A program made the translations under genes and the position numbers. This document shows, piece by piece, positions 1 through 7,910 of a DNA stretch of 64,000 nt (its first letter is position 1; each line of letters begins with the position of its first letter). A model generated the notes under the pieces. The model had not been told where the DNA came from, ran no database searches, and saw only the letters and a program-made list of their open reading frames with translations. The stretch spans positions 372,001-436,000 of the forward strand of contig JAHJWB010000001.1 of the NCBI GenBank assembly GCA_018828125.1, written 5' to 3'. Source of the DNA: Gammaproteobacteria bacterium (GTDB lineage Bacteria > Pseudomonadota > Gammaproteobacteria > Burkholderiales > Burkholderiaceae_C).

Positions 1-1739
1 GCGATGAATTTGGCGCGGTCCTTGTAATGCGGGTACATGCGGTCGGCCAGCGCAATGTTGTGCGTGCGAAAGCGCTGGGTGATGGCCGTGGCTTCGGCGG
101 CTTGCCAGCCCATCAGCTCTAGCACGCTCTGCGCGCTTTGCAGGCTGGACTCGAACAGCTCACGCTGCACCAGGGTCACGCCCAGGTCGCGAAGCTTGTT
201 CCAGTGGGTGATGTCGCGGGCGCGGGCCACCACCTGCAGGTGGGGAAAGTGCTCGCGTGCGAGCTTGGCGATCTGGAGCGACTGTTCTGCGTCGTCCACG
301 GCAATGACGAGGATGCGCGCATGTGCGGCGCCGGCGATGCGCAGCAGGTCCAGCCGCGTGGCGTCGCCATAAAACACGCGGTAGCCAAAAGTGCGCGCGA
401 TTTCCAGCATGTCCACGCTGTGGTCCAGCACGGTGGTGGGGATGCCCTGGGCCAGCAGCACGCGCGAGACGATCTGCCCGTAGCGGCCGAAGCCCGCGAT
501 GATGATGGGCGCCTCTTGGGGCTCGGAGATTTCCTCGGCCTGGGGCGCTGCGGTCTTGAGCTGTGCGTAGCGGCGCAGCAGAACGCGGTCCAGCAGCACC
601 AGCAGCAGCGGGCTGATCAACATCGACAGCGCCACCGCGCCGATGAGCAGCGAGGCAGTCTCGGCCGGGAACACGCTGGCGCCCGCGGCGGCCTGGAACA
701 CCACAAAGGCGAACTCGCCGCCCTGGGCCAGCAGCAGGGTGAAGACGGGGCGCTCCTGGTAGGGGATGTCGACCACCTTGGCCAAGGCGTAGATGACCAC
801 GGCCTTGGCTGCCAGAAAGCCGACCAGGATGGCCGCCATGAGGCCGGGCGACCGCAGGATCACGCCAAAGTCGATGCTCATGCCCACGGCGATGAAGAAC
901 AGCCCGAGCAGCAGGCCCTTGAAGGGCTCGATGTCGACCTCCAGCTCGCGGCGGTATTCGCTGTCGGCCAGCAGCACGCCGGCCAGAAAGGCGCCCAGCG
1001 CCATCGACAGCCCTACCAGCACCATCAAGTAGGCGATGCCCACCACCAGCAGTAGAGCGGCAGCGGTGAAGACCTCTGGCGTGTTGCTCCGGGCGATCCA
1101 GCGCAGCACGGGGCGCAGCAGCAGGCGCCCGCCAAGGATGATGGCGGCGATCACGCCCACGATCTTGAGCACCTCCAGCACCATCTCGCCCGGCGTGTGG
1201 CCTGCGCCTTCGCCAGCGGCAGCGCCCAGCACGGGCAGCAAGGCCAGGATGGGGATGGCCGCCACGTCCTGGAACAGCAGAATGGAGAAACCCGCCTGCC
1301 CGCTTTGCGTGCGCATGAGGTTGCGCTCGGCCAGCACCTGCAGCGCAATCGCCGTGGACGACAGCGCCAGGCCTAAAGCGCCCACCAGGCTCACGCGCCA
1401 GGGCAGGCCCGCCAGCGCGCCCAGCGCAAACAACACGGCCGCGCAGCCCAGCACCTGGGCCGCGCCCGTGCCGAAGATCGGGCGGCGCAGGGCCCACAGG
1501 CGGCTGGGTTGAAGCTCCAGCCCGACCAGGAAGAGCATGAGCACCACGCCAAACTCGGCAAAGTGCAGGATGTCCTGTACGTTGCTGACCAGCCCCAGGC
1601 CCCACGGCCCGATGGCGATGCCCGCCGCCAGGTAGCCAATGATGGCGCCCAGGCCCAGCGCCTTGGCGATGGGCACGGCCAGCACGGCGGCAGTGAGGTA
1701 GAGAAAACCGTAGGTGAGCCAGGTGGGGGCGTGTTCCAT
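1..1739 (-). CDS. Kef-type K+/H+ antiporter (CPA2 family), C-terminus cut by window edge
   Basis: Monovalent cation:proton antiporter of the inner membrane, related to glutathione-gated potassium efflux proteins KefB/KefC. The 579 visible codons start at ATG 1739 (MEHAPTWLTYG). Roughly residues 1-385 are a series of hydrophobic segments typical of the CPA2 exchanger, with the GLALSSTAIALQVL and GMSIDFGVILR stretches. Around residue 410 a Rossmann-type RCK/TrkA-N domain begins with GFGRYGQIV and continues to the window edge, so the stop codon is not seen. It is divergent from the LysE gene, with a dispersed repeat between them. Whether it is KefB, KefC or another CPA2 member cannot be settled without the C-terminus and the ancillary flavoprotein gene. 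Confidence 0.9.
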   Translation of the reverse strand, partial: MEHAPTWLTYGFLYLTAAVLAVPIAKALGLGAIIGYLAAGIAIGPWGLGLVSNVQDILHFAEFGVVLMLFLVGLELQPSRLWALRRPIFGTGAAQVLGCAAVLFALGALAGLPWRVSLVGALGLALSSTAIALQVLAERNLMRTQSGQAGFSILLFQDVAAIPILALLPVLGAAAGEGAGHTPGEMVLEVLKIVGVIAAIILGGRLLLRPVLRWIARSNTPEVFTAAALLLVVGIAYLMVLVGLSMALGAFLAGVLLADSEYRRELEVDIEPFKGLLLGLFFIAVGMSIDFGVILRSPGLMAAILVGFLAAKAVVIYALAKVVDIPYQERPVFTLLLAQGGEFAFVVFQAAAGASVFPAETASLLIGAVALSMLISPLLLVLLDRVLLRRYAQLKTAAPQAEEISEPQEAPIIIAGFGRYGQIVSRVLLAQGIPTTVLDHSVDMLEIARTFGYRVFYGDATRLDLLRIAGAAHARILVIAVDDAEQSLQIAKLAREHFPHLQVVARARDITHWNKLRDLGVTLVQRELFESSLQSAQSVLELMGWQAAEATAITQRFRTHNIALADRMYPHYKDRAKFI

Positions 1740-1876
1740 GGGAGGGGTGTGCCGGCAATGGCGATGACGTTGGGAGGGCACCGCTGGGGAGCGGACGGAT
1801 GGGGATGGGCGTGTCAGGATTCTGGCATTGCGTCGGCGATGGGGGATGGGGTCGCGCGGTAAGCCCATGAGGTGCT

Positions 1877-1927
1877 TCAATTTTGATAGCTTTTGGCGCT
1901 TTCTGGTAAAGCGCTGGCGCCACTTTT
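1877..1927 (+). repeat. Dispersed palindromic repeat, copy A
   Basis: Between divergent kef and lysE. Reads TTTTGATAGCT then GGCGCTTT and AAAGCGCT arms, followed by GGCGCC. It matches the ten-copy family consensus ATAGCT-N2-TAGCGCTT-N5-ATAAGCGCTA-GAGGCC, with a less perfect right arm. Confidence 0.75.
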
Positions 1928-2001
1928 ATCCATATCTTGGCAACAAAAGCGGGGGCGTTGTTAAGATGCTCGCCCTTCTCAGCACACAGGCACGGTGACC
2001 C

Positions 2002-2640
2002 ATGGATTTGCAGACTTGGCTGGCTTTTTTCGCGGCGTCGTGCCTGATCGCGGTGTCGCCGGGCTCCGGGGCCGTGTTGTCGATGAGCCATGGGTTGTCG
2101 TTCGGCGTGCGCAAGACGGGCGCCACCATCCTGGGCCTGCAACTGGGCCTGTTGCTGATTTTGCTGATCGCCGGGGCAGGCGTGGGCTCGCTGCTGCTGG
2201 CGTCCGAGGTGGCGTTCAGTGTGGTGAAGGTGCTGGGCGCCTGCTACCTGATCTACGTAGGCTTTGCGCAGTGGCGCGCCGGGGACAAATCTCCCGTGCA
2301 GGGCGATAACACGGAGTCGGCCGGCACTTGGCAAAAGCGCTGTCTCACGGGGTTGCTGACCAACGCCACCAACCCCAAGGGCATCATCTTCATGGTGGCC
2401 GTGTTGCCCCAGTTCATGACCGACACCCGCCCGCTGTGGACACAACTGCTGGTGATGGCCGCCACCACGGTGACGGTGGACGTGGTGGTGATGCACGGCT
2501 ACGCTGCGGGTGCAAGTGCTCTGCGCCGCCTGATGCGCAGTGCGCGTGCGGTGCGTGCACAGAACCGCGTGTTTGGCGGCTTGCTGATGGCAGTGGGCGC
2601 GGGGCTGTTCTTCGTCAAGCGCGGCGGGCAGCACGCTTGA
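2002..2640 (+). CDS. LysE/RhtB family amino-acid exporter
   Basis: Inner-membrane efflux protein of the LysE/RhtB superfamily, 212 residues, the family's usual size. Five to six hydrophobic segments are visible. The N-terminal signature AVSPGSGAVLSMSHGLSFG is the family's conserved first helix and loop (PGP/PGS region), and NATNPKGIIFMVAVLPQF is the conserved NPK motif around residue 115. Members export lysine, homoserine, threonine or related metabolites; the substrate cannot be read from the sequence. It is divergent from the Kef-type antiporter, and its 3' side is followed by another copy of the dispersed repeat and the parA-like gene. Confidence 0.9.
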   Translation: MDLQTWLAFFAASCLIAVSPGSGAVLSMSHGLSFGVRKTGATILGLQLGLLLILLIAGAGVGSLLLASEVAFSVVKVLGACYLIYVGFAQWRAGDKSPVQGDNTESAGTWQKRCLTGLLTNATNPKGIIFMVAVLPQFMTDTRPLWTQLLVMAATTVTVDVVVMHGYAAGASALRRLMRSARAVRAQNRVFGGLLMAVGAGLFFVKRGGQHA

Positions 2641-2663
2641 TGGCCGTAGTGCATCTGGTGATG

Positions 2664-2720
2664 CTTTTAATTTGATAGCTGCTAGCGCTTTATGGATAAG
2701 CGCTAGAGGCCAATTTGGCT
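2664..2720 (+). repeat. Dispersed palindromic repeat, copy B
   Basis: Best-preserved copy, between the tandem lysE and parA-like genes. TTTGATAGCT, then TAGCGCTT, a 5-base spacer, and ATAAGCGCTAGAGGCC. The arms TAGCGCTT and AAGCGCTA form a near-perfect hairpin. Confidence 0.85.
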
Positions 2721-2758
2721 TGTATTTTCAGGGATCTGCACATTCCAAGGAGCTTGTC

Positions 2759-3379
2759 ATGCCAGTTGTTGTGGTCGCCAATCCGAAAGGCGGTGTGGGC
2801 AAGTCCACCCTGTCCACCAACATTGCGGGGTACTACGCGAGCCAGGGGCACCCTGTGATCCTGGGCGACACCGACCGGCAGGAATCTGCCCGGCTGTGGC
2901 TGGGCCTGCGTCCACCGGCTGCACGCGCCATTGGTAGCTGGGACGGCATCAGCTCGGACGTGATCAGCCGCCCGCCCAAGGGCACCACACATGCGGTGCT
3001 GGACACGCCTGCCGGGCTGCACGGCTGGCGGCTGAACGATGTGCTCAAGCTGGCCGACAAGATCGTCGTGCCGCTGCAGCCCAGCGTGTTTGACATCTTT
3101 GCCACGCGCAGTTTTCTGGACCAGCTGGCCGAACACCGCCGCGCCGAAGGGGTGCAGATCGGCATCGTCGGAATGCGGGTGGATGCGCGCACCAAGGCGG
3201 CCGAGCAGCTGCACCACTTTGTCGACAGCCTGGGGTTTCCGGTGCTGGGCTACCTGCGCGATACGCAAAACTACATCCACCTGGCGGCGCACGGCCTGAC
3301 GCTGTTTGACGTGGCCCCGGGCCGCGTGGCCCGCGACCTGGAGCAGTGGCAAGGGATTGCGACGTGGCTCGATGCATGA
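2759..3379 (+). CDS. ParA/MinD-like deviant Walker ATPase (orphan)
   Basis: P-loop ATPase of the ParA/MinD/Soj superfamily, 206 residues. ATG 2759 is preferred because AAGGAG lies seven bases upstream; the longer frame starting at 2672 runs through the repeat. The deviant Walker A box NPKGGVGKST near residue 9 carries the signature lysine, and HAVLDTPAG near residue 80 fits Walker B. It is short for a chromosomal ParA and has no ParB neighbour, so it is not part of a standard parABS cassette. Such orphans often position cellular cargo; the cargo is unknown here. The next gene is a MaoC hydratase on the same strand. Confidence 0.85.
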   Translation: MPVVVVANPKGGVGKSTLSTNIAGYYASQGHPVILGDTDRQESARLWLGLRPPAARAIGSWDGISSDVISRPPKGTTHAVLDTPAGLHGWRLNDVLKLADKIVVPLQPSVFDIFATRSFLDQLAEHRRAEGVQIGIVGMRVDARTKAAEQLHHFVDSLGFPVLGYLRDTQNYIHLAAHGLTLFDVAPGRVARDLEQWQGIATWLDA

Positions 3380-3488
3380 AGAACAAAAATGGATGATGTG
3401 AAGGACGCCGTGACGCTGCAGAACCCAAGGGAAAACACCTGTCACCCGGCAGACAAGGCGCGCAAAGTTGCGGGGCTACATTGCGACC

Positions 3489-3953
3489 ATGAAAATCTTC
3501 CGCTCTTATTCCGAAGTCAGCGCCTGTGTGGGTCAAGAGGTCGCCGTGACCGACTGGATCACCATCACGCAGGAACAGGTCAACCTGTTTGCCCAGGCCA
3601 CGGGCGACCACCAGTGGATCCATGTGGACCCCGAACGGGCAAAGGCCGGTCCGTTTGGCGCGCCGATTGCGCATGGGTTTCTCACGCTGTCGCTGATCCC
3701 GCAATTTTTCGAGACGGGCCTGACCATCGAGGGCGCGCGCATGGGCGTGAACTACGGGCTCAACAAGGTGCGTTTTACGTCGCCTGTTCCGGTGGGCAGC
3801 CGCTTGCGCGCACGCCTGACCTTGCAGGCCGCCGAGCCGATTGCGCCCGATGGCATGCAGATGACCTGGCTGGTGACGGTGGAGCGCGAGGGCGGCGACA
3901 AGCCCGTGTGCGTGGCAGAGTCGCTGTCCCGAAATTTCGGCGCGCCAGCCTGA
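3489..3953 (+). CDS. MaoC-like (R)-specific enoyl-CoA hydratase
   Basis: Single hot-dog-fold acyl dehydratase, 154 residues. ATG 3489 gives MKIFRSYSE; an earlier start would add five residues of no apparent value. The hydratase-2 motif is present as QATGDHQWIHVDPERA near residue 38, with the catalytic Asp and His, followed by GAPIAHGFLTLSL. The family hydrates trans-2-enoyl-CoA, commonly linking beta-oxidation to polyhydroxyalkanoate or handling unusual acyl-CoA esters in the cytoplasm. It lies 32 bp upstream of a LysR-type regulator read in the same direction. Confidence 0.88.
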   Translation: MKIFRSYSEVSACVGQEVAVTDWITITQEQVNLFAQATGDHQWIHVDPERAKAGPFGAPIAHGFLTLSLIPQFFETGLTIEGARMGVNYGLNKVRFTSPVPVGSRLRARLTLQAAEPIAPDGMQMTWLVTVEREGGDKPVCVAESLSRNFGAPA

Positions 3954-3985
3954 GTCTGGCTACCGCTGGGCAGGAGGTCTGACCG

Positions 3986-4927
3986 ATGGACCGCCTGCAA
4001 GCCATGAAGGTTTTTGAGCGCGTGGTGGAGGAGGGCGGCTTTGCCGCTGCCGCTCGCGCCATGGACATGTCACCCCCCGTGGTTACCCGCATGGTGGCCG
4101 AGCTGGAGCAGCACCTGGGTACGCGGCTGCTGCAACGCACCACCCGCAAGCTGGCATTGACGGACGCGGGTGATGCCTATCTGCAGCGCGTGCGTGCCAT
4201 CCTGCATGAGATTGACGATGCCGAGTCGGCTGCCGCAGCCAGCACGCGCGACCTGCGCGGCACGATCCGCATCGTGGCGTCGCCGGTGCTGGCCACCAAT
4301 TTCCTGGCGCCCATGGTGTCCGTCTGGCATGCACGACACCCCAAGGTGATGCTGGACGTGAGCCTGGATGCCTACGCTTCAAGCCGTGTGGACGAGTTTG
4401 ACGTCACCCTCATGGTCGCGGGTGAAGACTTTGATGCCAACATCGTGGCCCGCCCGTTGTTGCATGGAGAAGCGATCGTGGTGGCGGCACCCGGCTACCT
4501 GGAGCAACGGGGCATTCCGCGCGAACCGCAGGACCTTGTCAAGCACGACCATCTGCGCGACTCCAGTGCCCCGGTGCGTGCGATGACGGGCTCCGGGCGC
4601 AAGTTGTGCCTCAAGTCACTATTGGCGGGTGTGAAGGACGAAGAGGTGGATGCACCCGCCGTGCTTCAGTCCGTCAGCACCGAAGTTTTAATGCGTGCGG
4701 CCATCGATGGCATGGGAGTGTTGGTGACGTCGCGCCTGCTGGCCGAAGACCACCTTGCGCACGGCGAACTGGTCCATATTCTGCCCAGCTGGATGTTTTC
4801 TCGTTACACGATTTATGCCGCTTTGCCGTCTGGCCGCATGCTGCCGGCGCGCACCAAGGTGTTTTTGGACTTCTTGACCGAGCAGGCTCCGCTGGCGCTT
4901 GCGGAGCAAAGGGCGCAGGTCAGTTGA
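3986..4927 (+). CDS. LysR-type transcriptional regulator
   Basis: DNA-binding regulator of 313 residues. The N-terminal winged helix-turn-helix (about residues 1-60) includes the VFERVVEEGGFAAAARAMDMSPPVVTRM region typical of the CrgA/AaeR-like LysR subgroup. The rest is a periplasmic-binding-fold effector domain (about 90-300). The start ATG 3986 has GGAGG nearby upstream (tgggcaggaggtctgacc). The target is not evident; the preceding MaoC gene is a possible co-transcribed partner. Its 3' end overlaps the convergent trmL gene by eight bases. Confidence 0.9.
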   Translation: MDRLQAMKVFERVVEEGGFAAAARAMDMSPPVVTRMVAELEQHLGTRLLQRTTRKLALTDAGDAYLQRVRAILHEIDDAESAAAASTRDLRGTIRIVASPVLATNFLAPMVSVWHARHPKVMLDVSLDAYASSRVDEFDVTLMVAGEDFDANIVARPLLHGEAIVVAAPGYLEQRGIPREPQDLVKHDHLRDSSAPVRAMTGSGRKLCLKSLLAGVKDEEVDAPAVLQSVSTEVLMRAAIDGMGVLVTSRLLAEDHLAHGELVHILPSWMFSRYTIYAALPSGRMLPARTKVFLDFLTEQAPLALAEQRAQVS

Positions 4928-5447
4928 GCTGCGCAAACCCGCTGATGATGGTGCCTTCGGGTTCCACCATCACTTCGCCGTCGGGCATGGCAAAGCTGTT
5001 CTGGCGCCATGCCTCGAACACGGTCACCGCGACCGCGTTGGACAAATTCAGGCTGCGCTGACCTGCCACCATGGGCAGCCGCAGGCGCTGTGCGGGCGGG
5101 AAGCTGTCCCGCAGCTCGGGCGGCAATCCGCGTGTCTCTGCACCAAACACCATCCAGTCGCCGGGCAGAAAGCACGTGGAATGCACCGGCTGCGAGCCGT
5201 GGGTGGTCATGGCGAACATGCGGGCGGGGTCGGGTTGGGCGTCCCGCAAAAAAGCGGTCCAGCCAGAGTGGCGCTGAACCTGCGCGTACTCGTGGTAATC
5301 CAGCCCTGCGCGGCGCATTTGCCGGTCTTCCATCGAAAACCCCAGGGGTTCAATGAGGTGCAAGGTACAACCCGTGTTGGCCGCCAGACGAATCACATTG
5401 CCTGTGTTCGGCGGGATCTCGGGTTCGACGAGGACGATATGGAACAT
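4920..5447 (-). CDS. trmL: tRNA (cytidine(34)-2'-O)-methyltransferase TrmL
   Basis: SPOUT-class (alpha/beta-knot) SAM-dependent methyltransferase that 2'-O-methylates the wobble nucleotide of leucine tRNAs. ATG 5447 gives MFHIVLVEPEIPPNTGN, the family's usual N-terminus; an upstream in-frame start at 5498 would add 17 residues without similarity. Total 175 residues. Knot motifs are intact: NTGNVIRLAANTG near residue 14, VFGAETRGLP near residue 100 and LNLSNAVAVTVFEAWRQ near residue 140. It is tail-to-tail with the LysR gene (8-bp overlap) and upstream of nothing obvious; comF follows on the same strand across 115 bp. Confidence 0.93.
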   Translation of the reverse strand: MFHIVLVEPEIPPNTGNVIRLAANTGCTLHLIEPLGFSMEDRQMRRAGLDYHEYAQVQRHSGWTAFLRDAQPDPARMFAMTTHGSQPVHSTCFLPGDWMVFGAETRGLPPELRDSFPPAQRLRLPMVAGQRSLNLSNAVAVTVFEAWRQNSFAMPDGEVMVEPEGTIISGFAQLN

Positions 5448-5562
5448 GGCGCTATTGTCATCGCCTGAACTGTGAGATGAGCAACCGCTCGTAAACAAAA
5501 GTATCCCGCCCAGGCAGGCAAGAACGGTGCAAAAAACGCCGCGCGGCGATATGTCGCGACTG

Positions 5563-6285
5563 TTAATCCAGCCCGGTGCGCGCCAGCACGATGGCTGTGA
5601 TGTGGGCCACCCCGGCTTGCCGCAGCGGCTGCGCGGCCGCCTCCAACGTGGCGCCCGTGGTCATCACGTCATCTATCAGCACCACCCGTTGGCCCTGCAG
5701 CGCTGCCGTATGCAGGGGCTCCAGCGCAAATGCCCCGCGCAGGTTGCGCAGGCGCTGCGCACGGGGCAGGGCGCTTTGGGCTTCGGTGGCGTGCAGGCGC
5801 AGCAAGGTGTGCAATTGCGTCTTGGAGGTCGAAAGCCGTTTTGCGAGCAACGCGGACTGGTTGAACCCGCGTGTGCGCAGGCGCTCGATGGACAGTGGCA
5901 CGGGCAACACGATGTCCGCGGCTTCCAGGGCGGGCTCCACCCACGGGGTGCTGCGCAGCAGTGTGGCCAGCGCATCTGTCCAGCCCGGGTCGCCCCGGAA
6001 TTTGAACTGGGCCAGCGCGTCAGCCCAGGGGTAGGCGTAGTCCACCGCCGCCAGGCATGCGTCCAGAGCGGGCGGGTGGCGCAGGCAGGCACCACACACG
6101 GCAACCCCCGCCGGAACGCGCAAAGCACAGCGCTCGCACCGGGTGGTGGGTTGCGCAAACCGGGCCGCGCAGGCATTGCACACCCGCTGCGCGGGCCACG
6201 CGTGGCATACGTCGCACTGGCTGGGCACGTGCGCGACCAGAGCGTGGAGCTGGCGCGAAATCCTGGGCAAAGCCTTGAAAAGCAT
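5563..6285 (-). CDS. comF: ComF family phosphoribosyltransferase-like protein
   Basis: 240-residue ComF homologue. The N-terminal third is a double zinc-ribbon: CDVC, CNAC, CERC and CGAC pairs between residues 24 and 70. The C-terminal half is a type I phosphoribosyltransferase fold ending in the PRPP-binding loop VVLIDDVMTTGATLEAA. ComF proteins are tied to DNA uptake in naturally competent bacteria, probably as part of the machinery handling incoming single-stranded DNA. It is divergent from the BioC-like gene, with about 35 bp between starts. No other competence gene is in the window. Confidence 0.92.
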   Translation of the reverse strand: MLFKALPRISRQLHALVAHVPSQCDVCHAWPAQRVCNACAARFAQPTTRCERCALRVPAGVAVCGACLRHPPALDACLAAVDYAYPWADALAQFKFRGDPGWTDALATLLRSTPWVEPALEAADIVLPVPLSIERLRTRGFNQSALLAKRLSTSKTQLHTLLRLHATEAQSALPRAQRLRNLRGAFALEPLHTAALQGQRVVLIDDVMTTGATLEAAAQPLRQAGVAHITAIVLARTGLD

Positions 6286-6319
6286 GAGTCAATATACTCG
6301 CGCGTTCTTCTCGATTTCC

Positions 6320-7222
6320 ATGTCTTCAGAGCGCCCCCCCACCATTGATCCCATTGCCGCCGCTCGCTGGCATGCCGGCGCTCCCGCGCTCTCCCCTTGG
6401 CTGCACGAAGAGGTGGCCCGCCGCATGGAAGACCGCCTGCAGTGGATTCGCGAGGCCCCCGAGGCCTGGTGCCACTGGGACATGGTGCGGGGCGGTCAGC
6501 AGGCACACGCACTGGTGAGCACTCGCTACCCGAGGTCACGCAGTCAAATCTACGAATCCGCCGCCCATTGCGAAGCCGTTGCAAAACAGGTGCTGGCCAA
6601 GCCTTGGTGGAGCCCAGCCCGCTGGAGCGGCACCAATCCCCAGTTCGGCCTGCCTGCCGATGCCAGTGTGCAGATGCTGTGGGCCAACATGGCGCTGCAC
6701 ACCGCAGCCGATCCGCAGGCCCTGATCACGCAGTGGCACCGTGCGCTGGGGGTGGACGGGTATCTGATGTTTTCGTGCCTGGGCCCCGACACGCTGCGGG
6801 AGCTGCATGGGGTGTACGCTGCACTGGGGTGGCCGCCGGCAGGGCATGCCTTTACCGACATGCATGACTGGGGGGACATGCTGGTGCACGCTGGTTTTGC
6901 CGAACCGGTGATGGACATGGAGCGCATTACGCTGACTTTTGCCACGCCCGAGCGGCTGGTGCAGGAGTTGCGCGAGCTGGGCTGCAATCTGCACCCTGAT
7001 CGCTTTCCCGCATTGCGTGGCCGACGCTGGCGCGAGACGCTCTATCAGGTGTTGTCGGACCGGCTGGCGGACCCCGAGAACGCAGGTCAGTTGGCACTGA
7101 CTTTCGAGATCATATATGGTCATGCGTTCAAGCCCGCGCCGCGCGTGCGGGTGAGTTCGAGCAGTGCGGTGTCGCTGCAGGACATGCGCGCCCTGTTGCG
7201 TCAGGGCGGCAAGGAGCGCTAG
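6320..7222 (+). CDS. BioC-like methyltransferase-fold protein without a recognisable SAM motif I
   Basis: 300 residues from ATG 6320 (MSSERPPTIDP); ATG 6284 would add 12 residues and is the alternative. The order of segments follows BioC-type malonyl-ACP O-methyltransferases: an N-terminal cap, QMLWANMALHTAADPQ (the strand-4 region with the W/SN motif) and GYLMFSCLGPDTLRELHGVY. The glycine-rich motif I (normally D-x-G-C-G-x-G) is absent where expected; the matching stretch reads WCHWDMVRGGQQAHALVSTR. The protein may be a degenerate or repurposed BioC paralogue. Annotation pipelines tend to call such proteins biotin-related. Function uncertain; catalytic activity doubtful. Confidence 0.65.
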   Translation: MSSERPPTIDPIAAARWHAGAPALSPWLHEEVARRMEDRLQWIREAPEAWCHWDMVRGGQQAHALVSTRYPRSRSQIYESAAHCEAVAKQVLAKPWWSPARWSGTNPQFGLPADASVQMLWANMALHTAADPQALITQWHRALGVDGYLMFSCLGPDTLRELHGVYAALGWPPAGHAFTDMHDWGDMLVHAGFAEPVMDMERITLTFATPERLVQELRELGCNLHPDRFPALRGRRWRETLYQVLSDRLADPENAGQLALTFEIIYGHAFKPAPRVRVSSSSAVSLQDMRALLRQGGKER

Positions 7223-7239
7223 GCTGTAACGGCGTGTCA

Positions 7240-7266
7240 ATGACATGGAACAAGGCACGCTACAAT
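7240..7266 (+). promoter_or_regulatory. Possible promoter of the cytochrome oxidase operon
   Basis: ATGACA (7240-7245) and TACAAT (7261-7266) resemble sigma-70 -35 and -10 boxes in the 152-bp gap before the first gene of the operon. The 15-bp spacer is short, so this is only a candidate. Confidence 0.3.
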
Positions 7267-7374
7267 TCAAGGTTATTGAGATTTCGGGCATCTTCCCGCG
7301 CAACTTTGCAGGCTGCGCCTGTCATGCCAAGCGCATGACACACAGTGCAGTCAGCAGTCTTGTGAGCACTTCTG

Positions 7375-7851
7375 GTGACGGGCTTGGTTTTTCGTTTTGC
7401 CACGGTGTCGGGTCAACGCATTGACTGGCGTCTCATCCGCAATTGTTCGGTCACTCCGACGCAATTGGGATGGATGTATTTGTCGCTGTGCGTGGTCTCG
7501 TTAGGTATCGCAACATTCTTCTGGATGCTCGGTGCCCGTCTGGTCATGCCATTTGCGTGTCTGGAAATTGTGGCGGTAGGAATTGCATTCGCCATGTACG
7601 GTCGCCATGCGGCGGATGGCGAAAGGATTTCATTGCAGGGCTCGCGCCTTGTGGTGGAGCTGGAGACAGCAGGCAAGCTGGAGCGCGCCGAGTTTGACCG
7701 GAGCCGGGTTCGAGTCGAGCCCAAGACCGGAGACCGTTCGCTGATCACGTTGTCTGCGCAGGGCCGCTCGGTAGAGGTGGGGCGCTACGTGCGCCCCGAA
7801 CTTCGACCGGCTCTGGCATCGGAGATCCGCATGGCCTTGCGCGCAGTCTGA
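7375..7851 (+). CDS. DUF2244 family membrane protein preceding the oxidase genes
   Basis: 158 residues from GTG 7375; no ATG or clear ribosome binding site supports a better start. Two adjacent transmembrane segments lie at about residues 32-75, followed by a soluble C-terminal domain. It matches the DUF2244 pattern, including SLGIATFFWMLGARLVMPF. Genes of this family commonly sit directly before ctaC in alpha- and beta-proteobacteria, as here (59 bp). That implies a role linked to cytochrome oxidase, but the biochemical function is not established. Confidence 0.8.
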   Translation: MTGLVFRFATVSGQRIDWRLIRNCSVTPTQLGWMYLSLCVVSLGIATFFWMLGARLVMPFACLEIVAVGIAFAMYGRHAADGERISLQGSRLVVELETAGKLERAEFDRSRVRVEPKTGDRSLITLSAQGRSVEVGRYVRPELRPALASEIRMALRAV

Positions 7852-7910
7852 CCCCACGCAGACGCGCGAAAGGGATTGGTTAAATTGAGGCTTAGAAGTA
7901 AGTGAGAACT

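Noticed and set aside
160-2634. 824-codon minus-strand frame across the Kef and LysE genes
   Set aside because: Wrong frame: the kef protein with membrane helices and a GFGRYGQ motif is read in another minus-strand frame starting at 1739.
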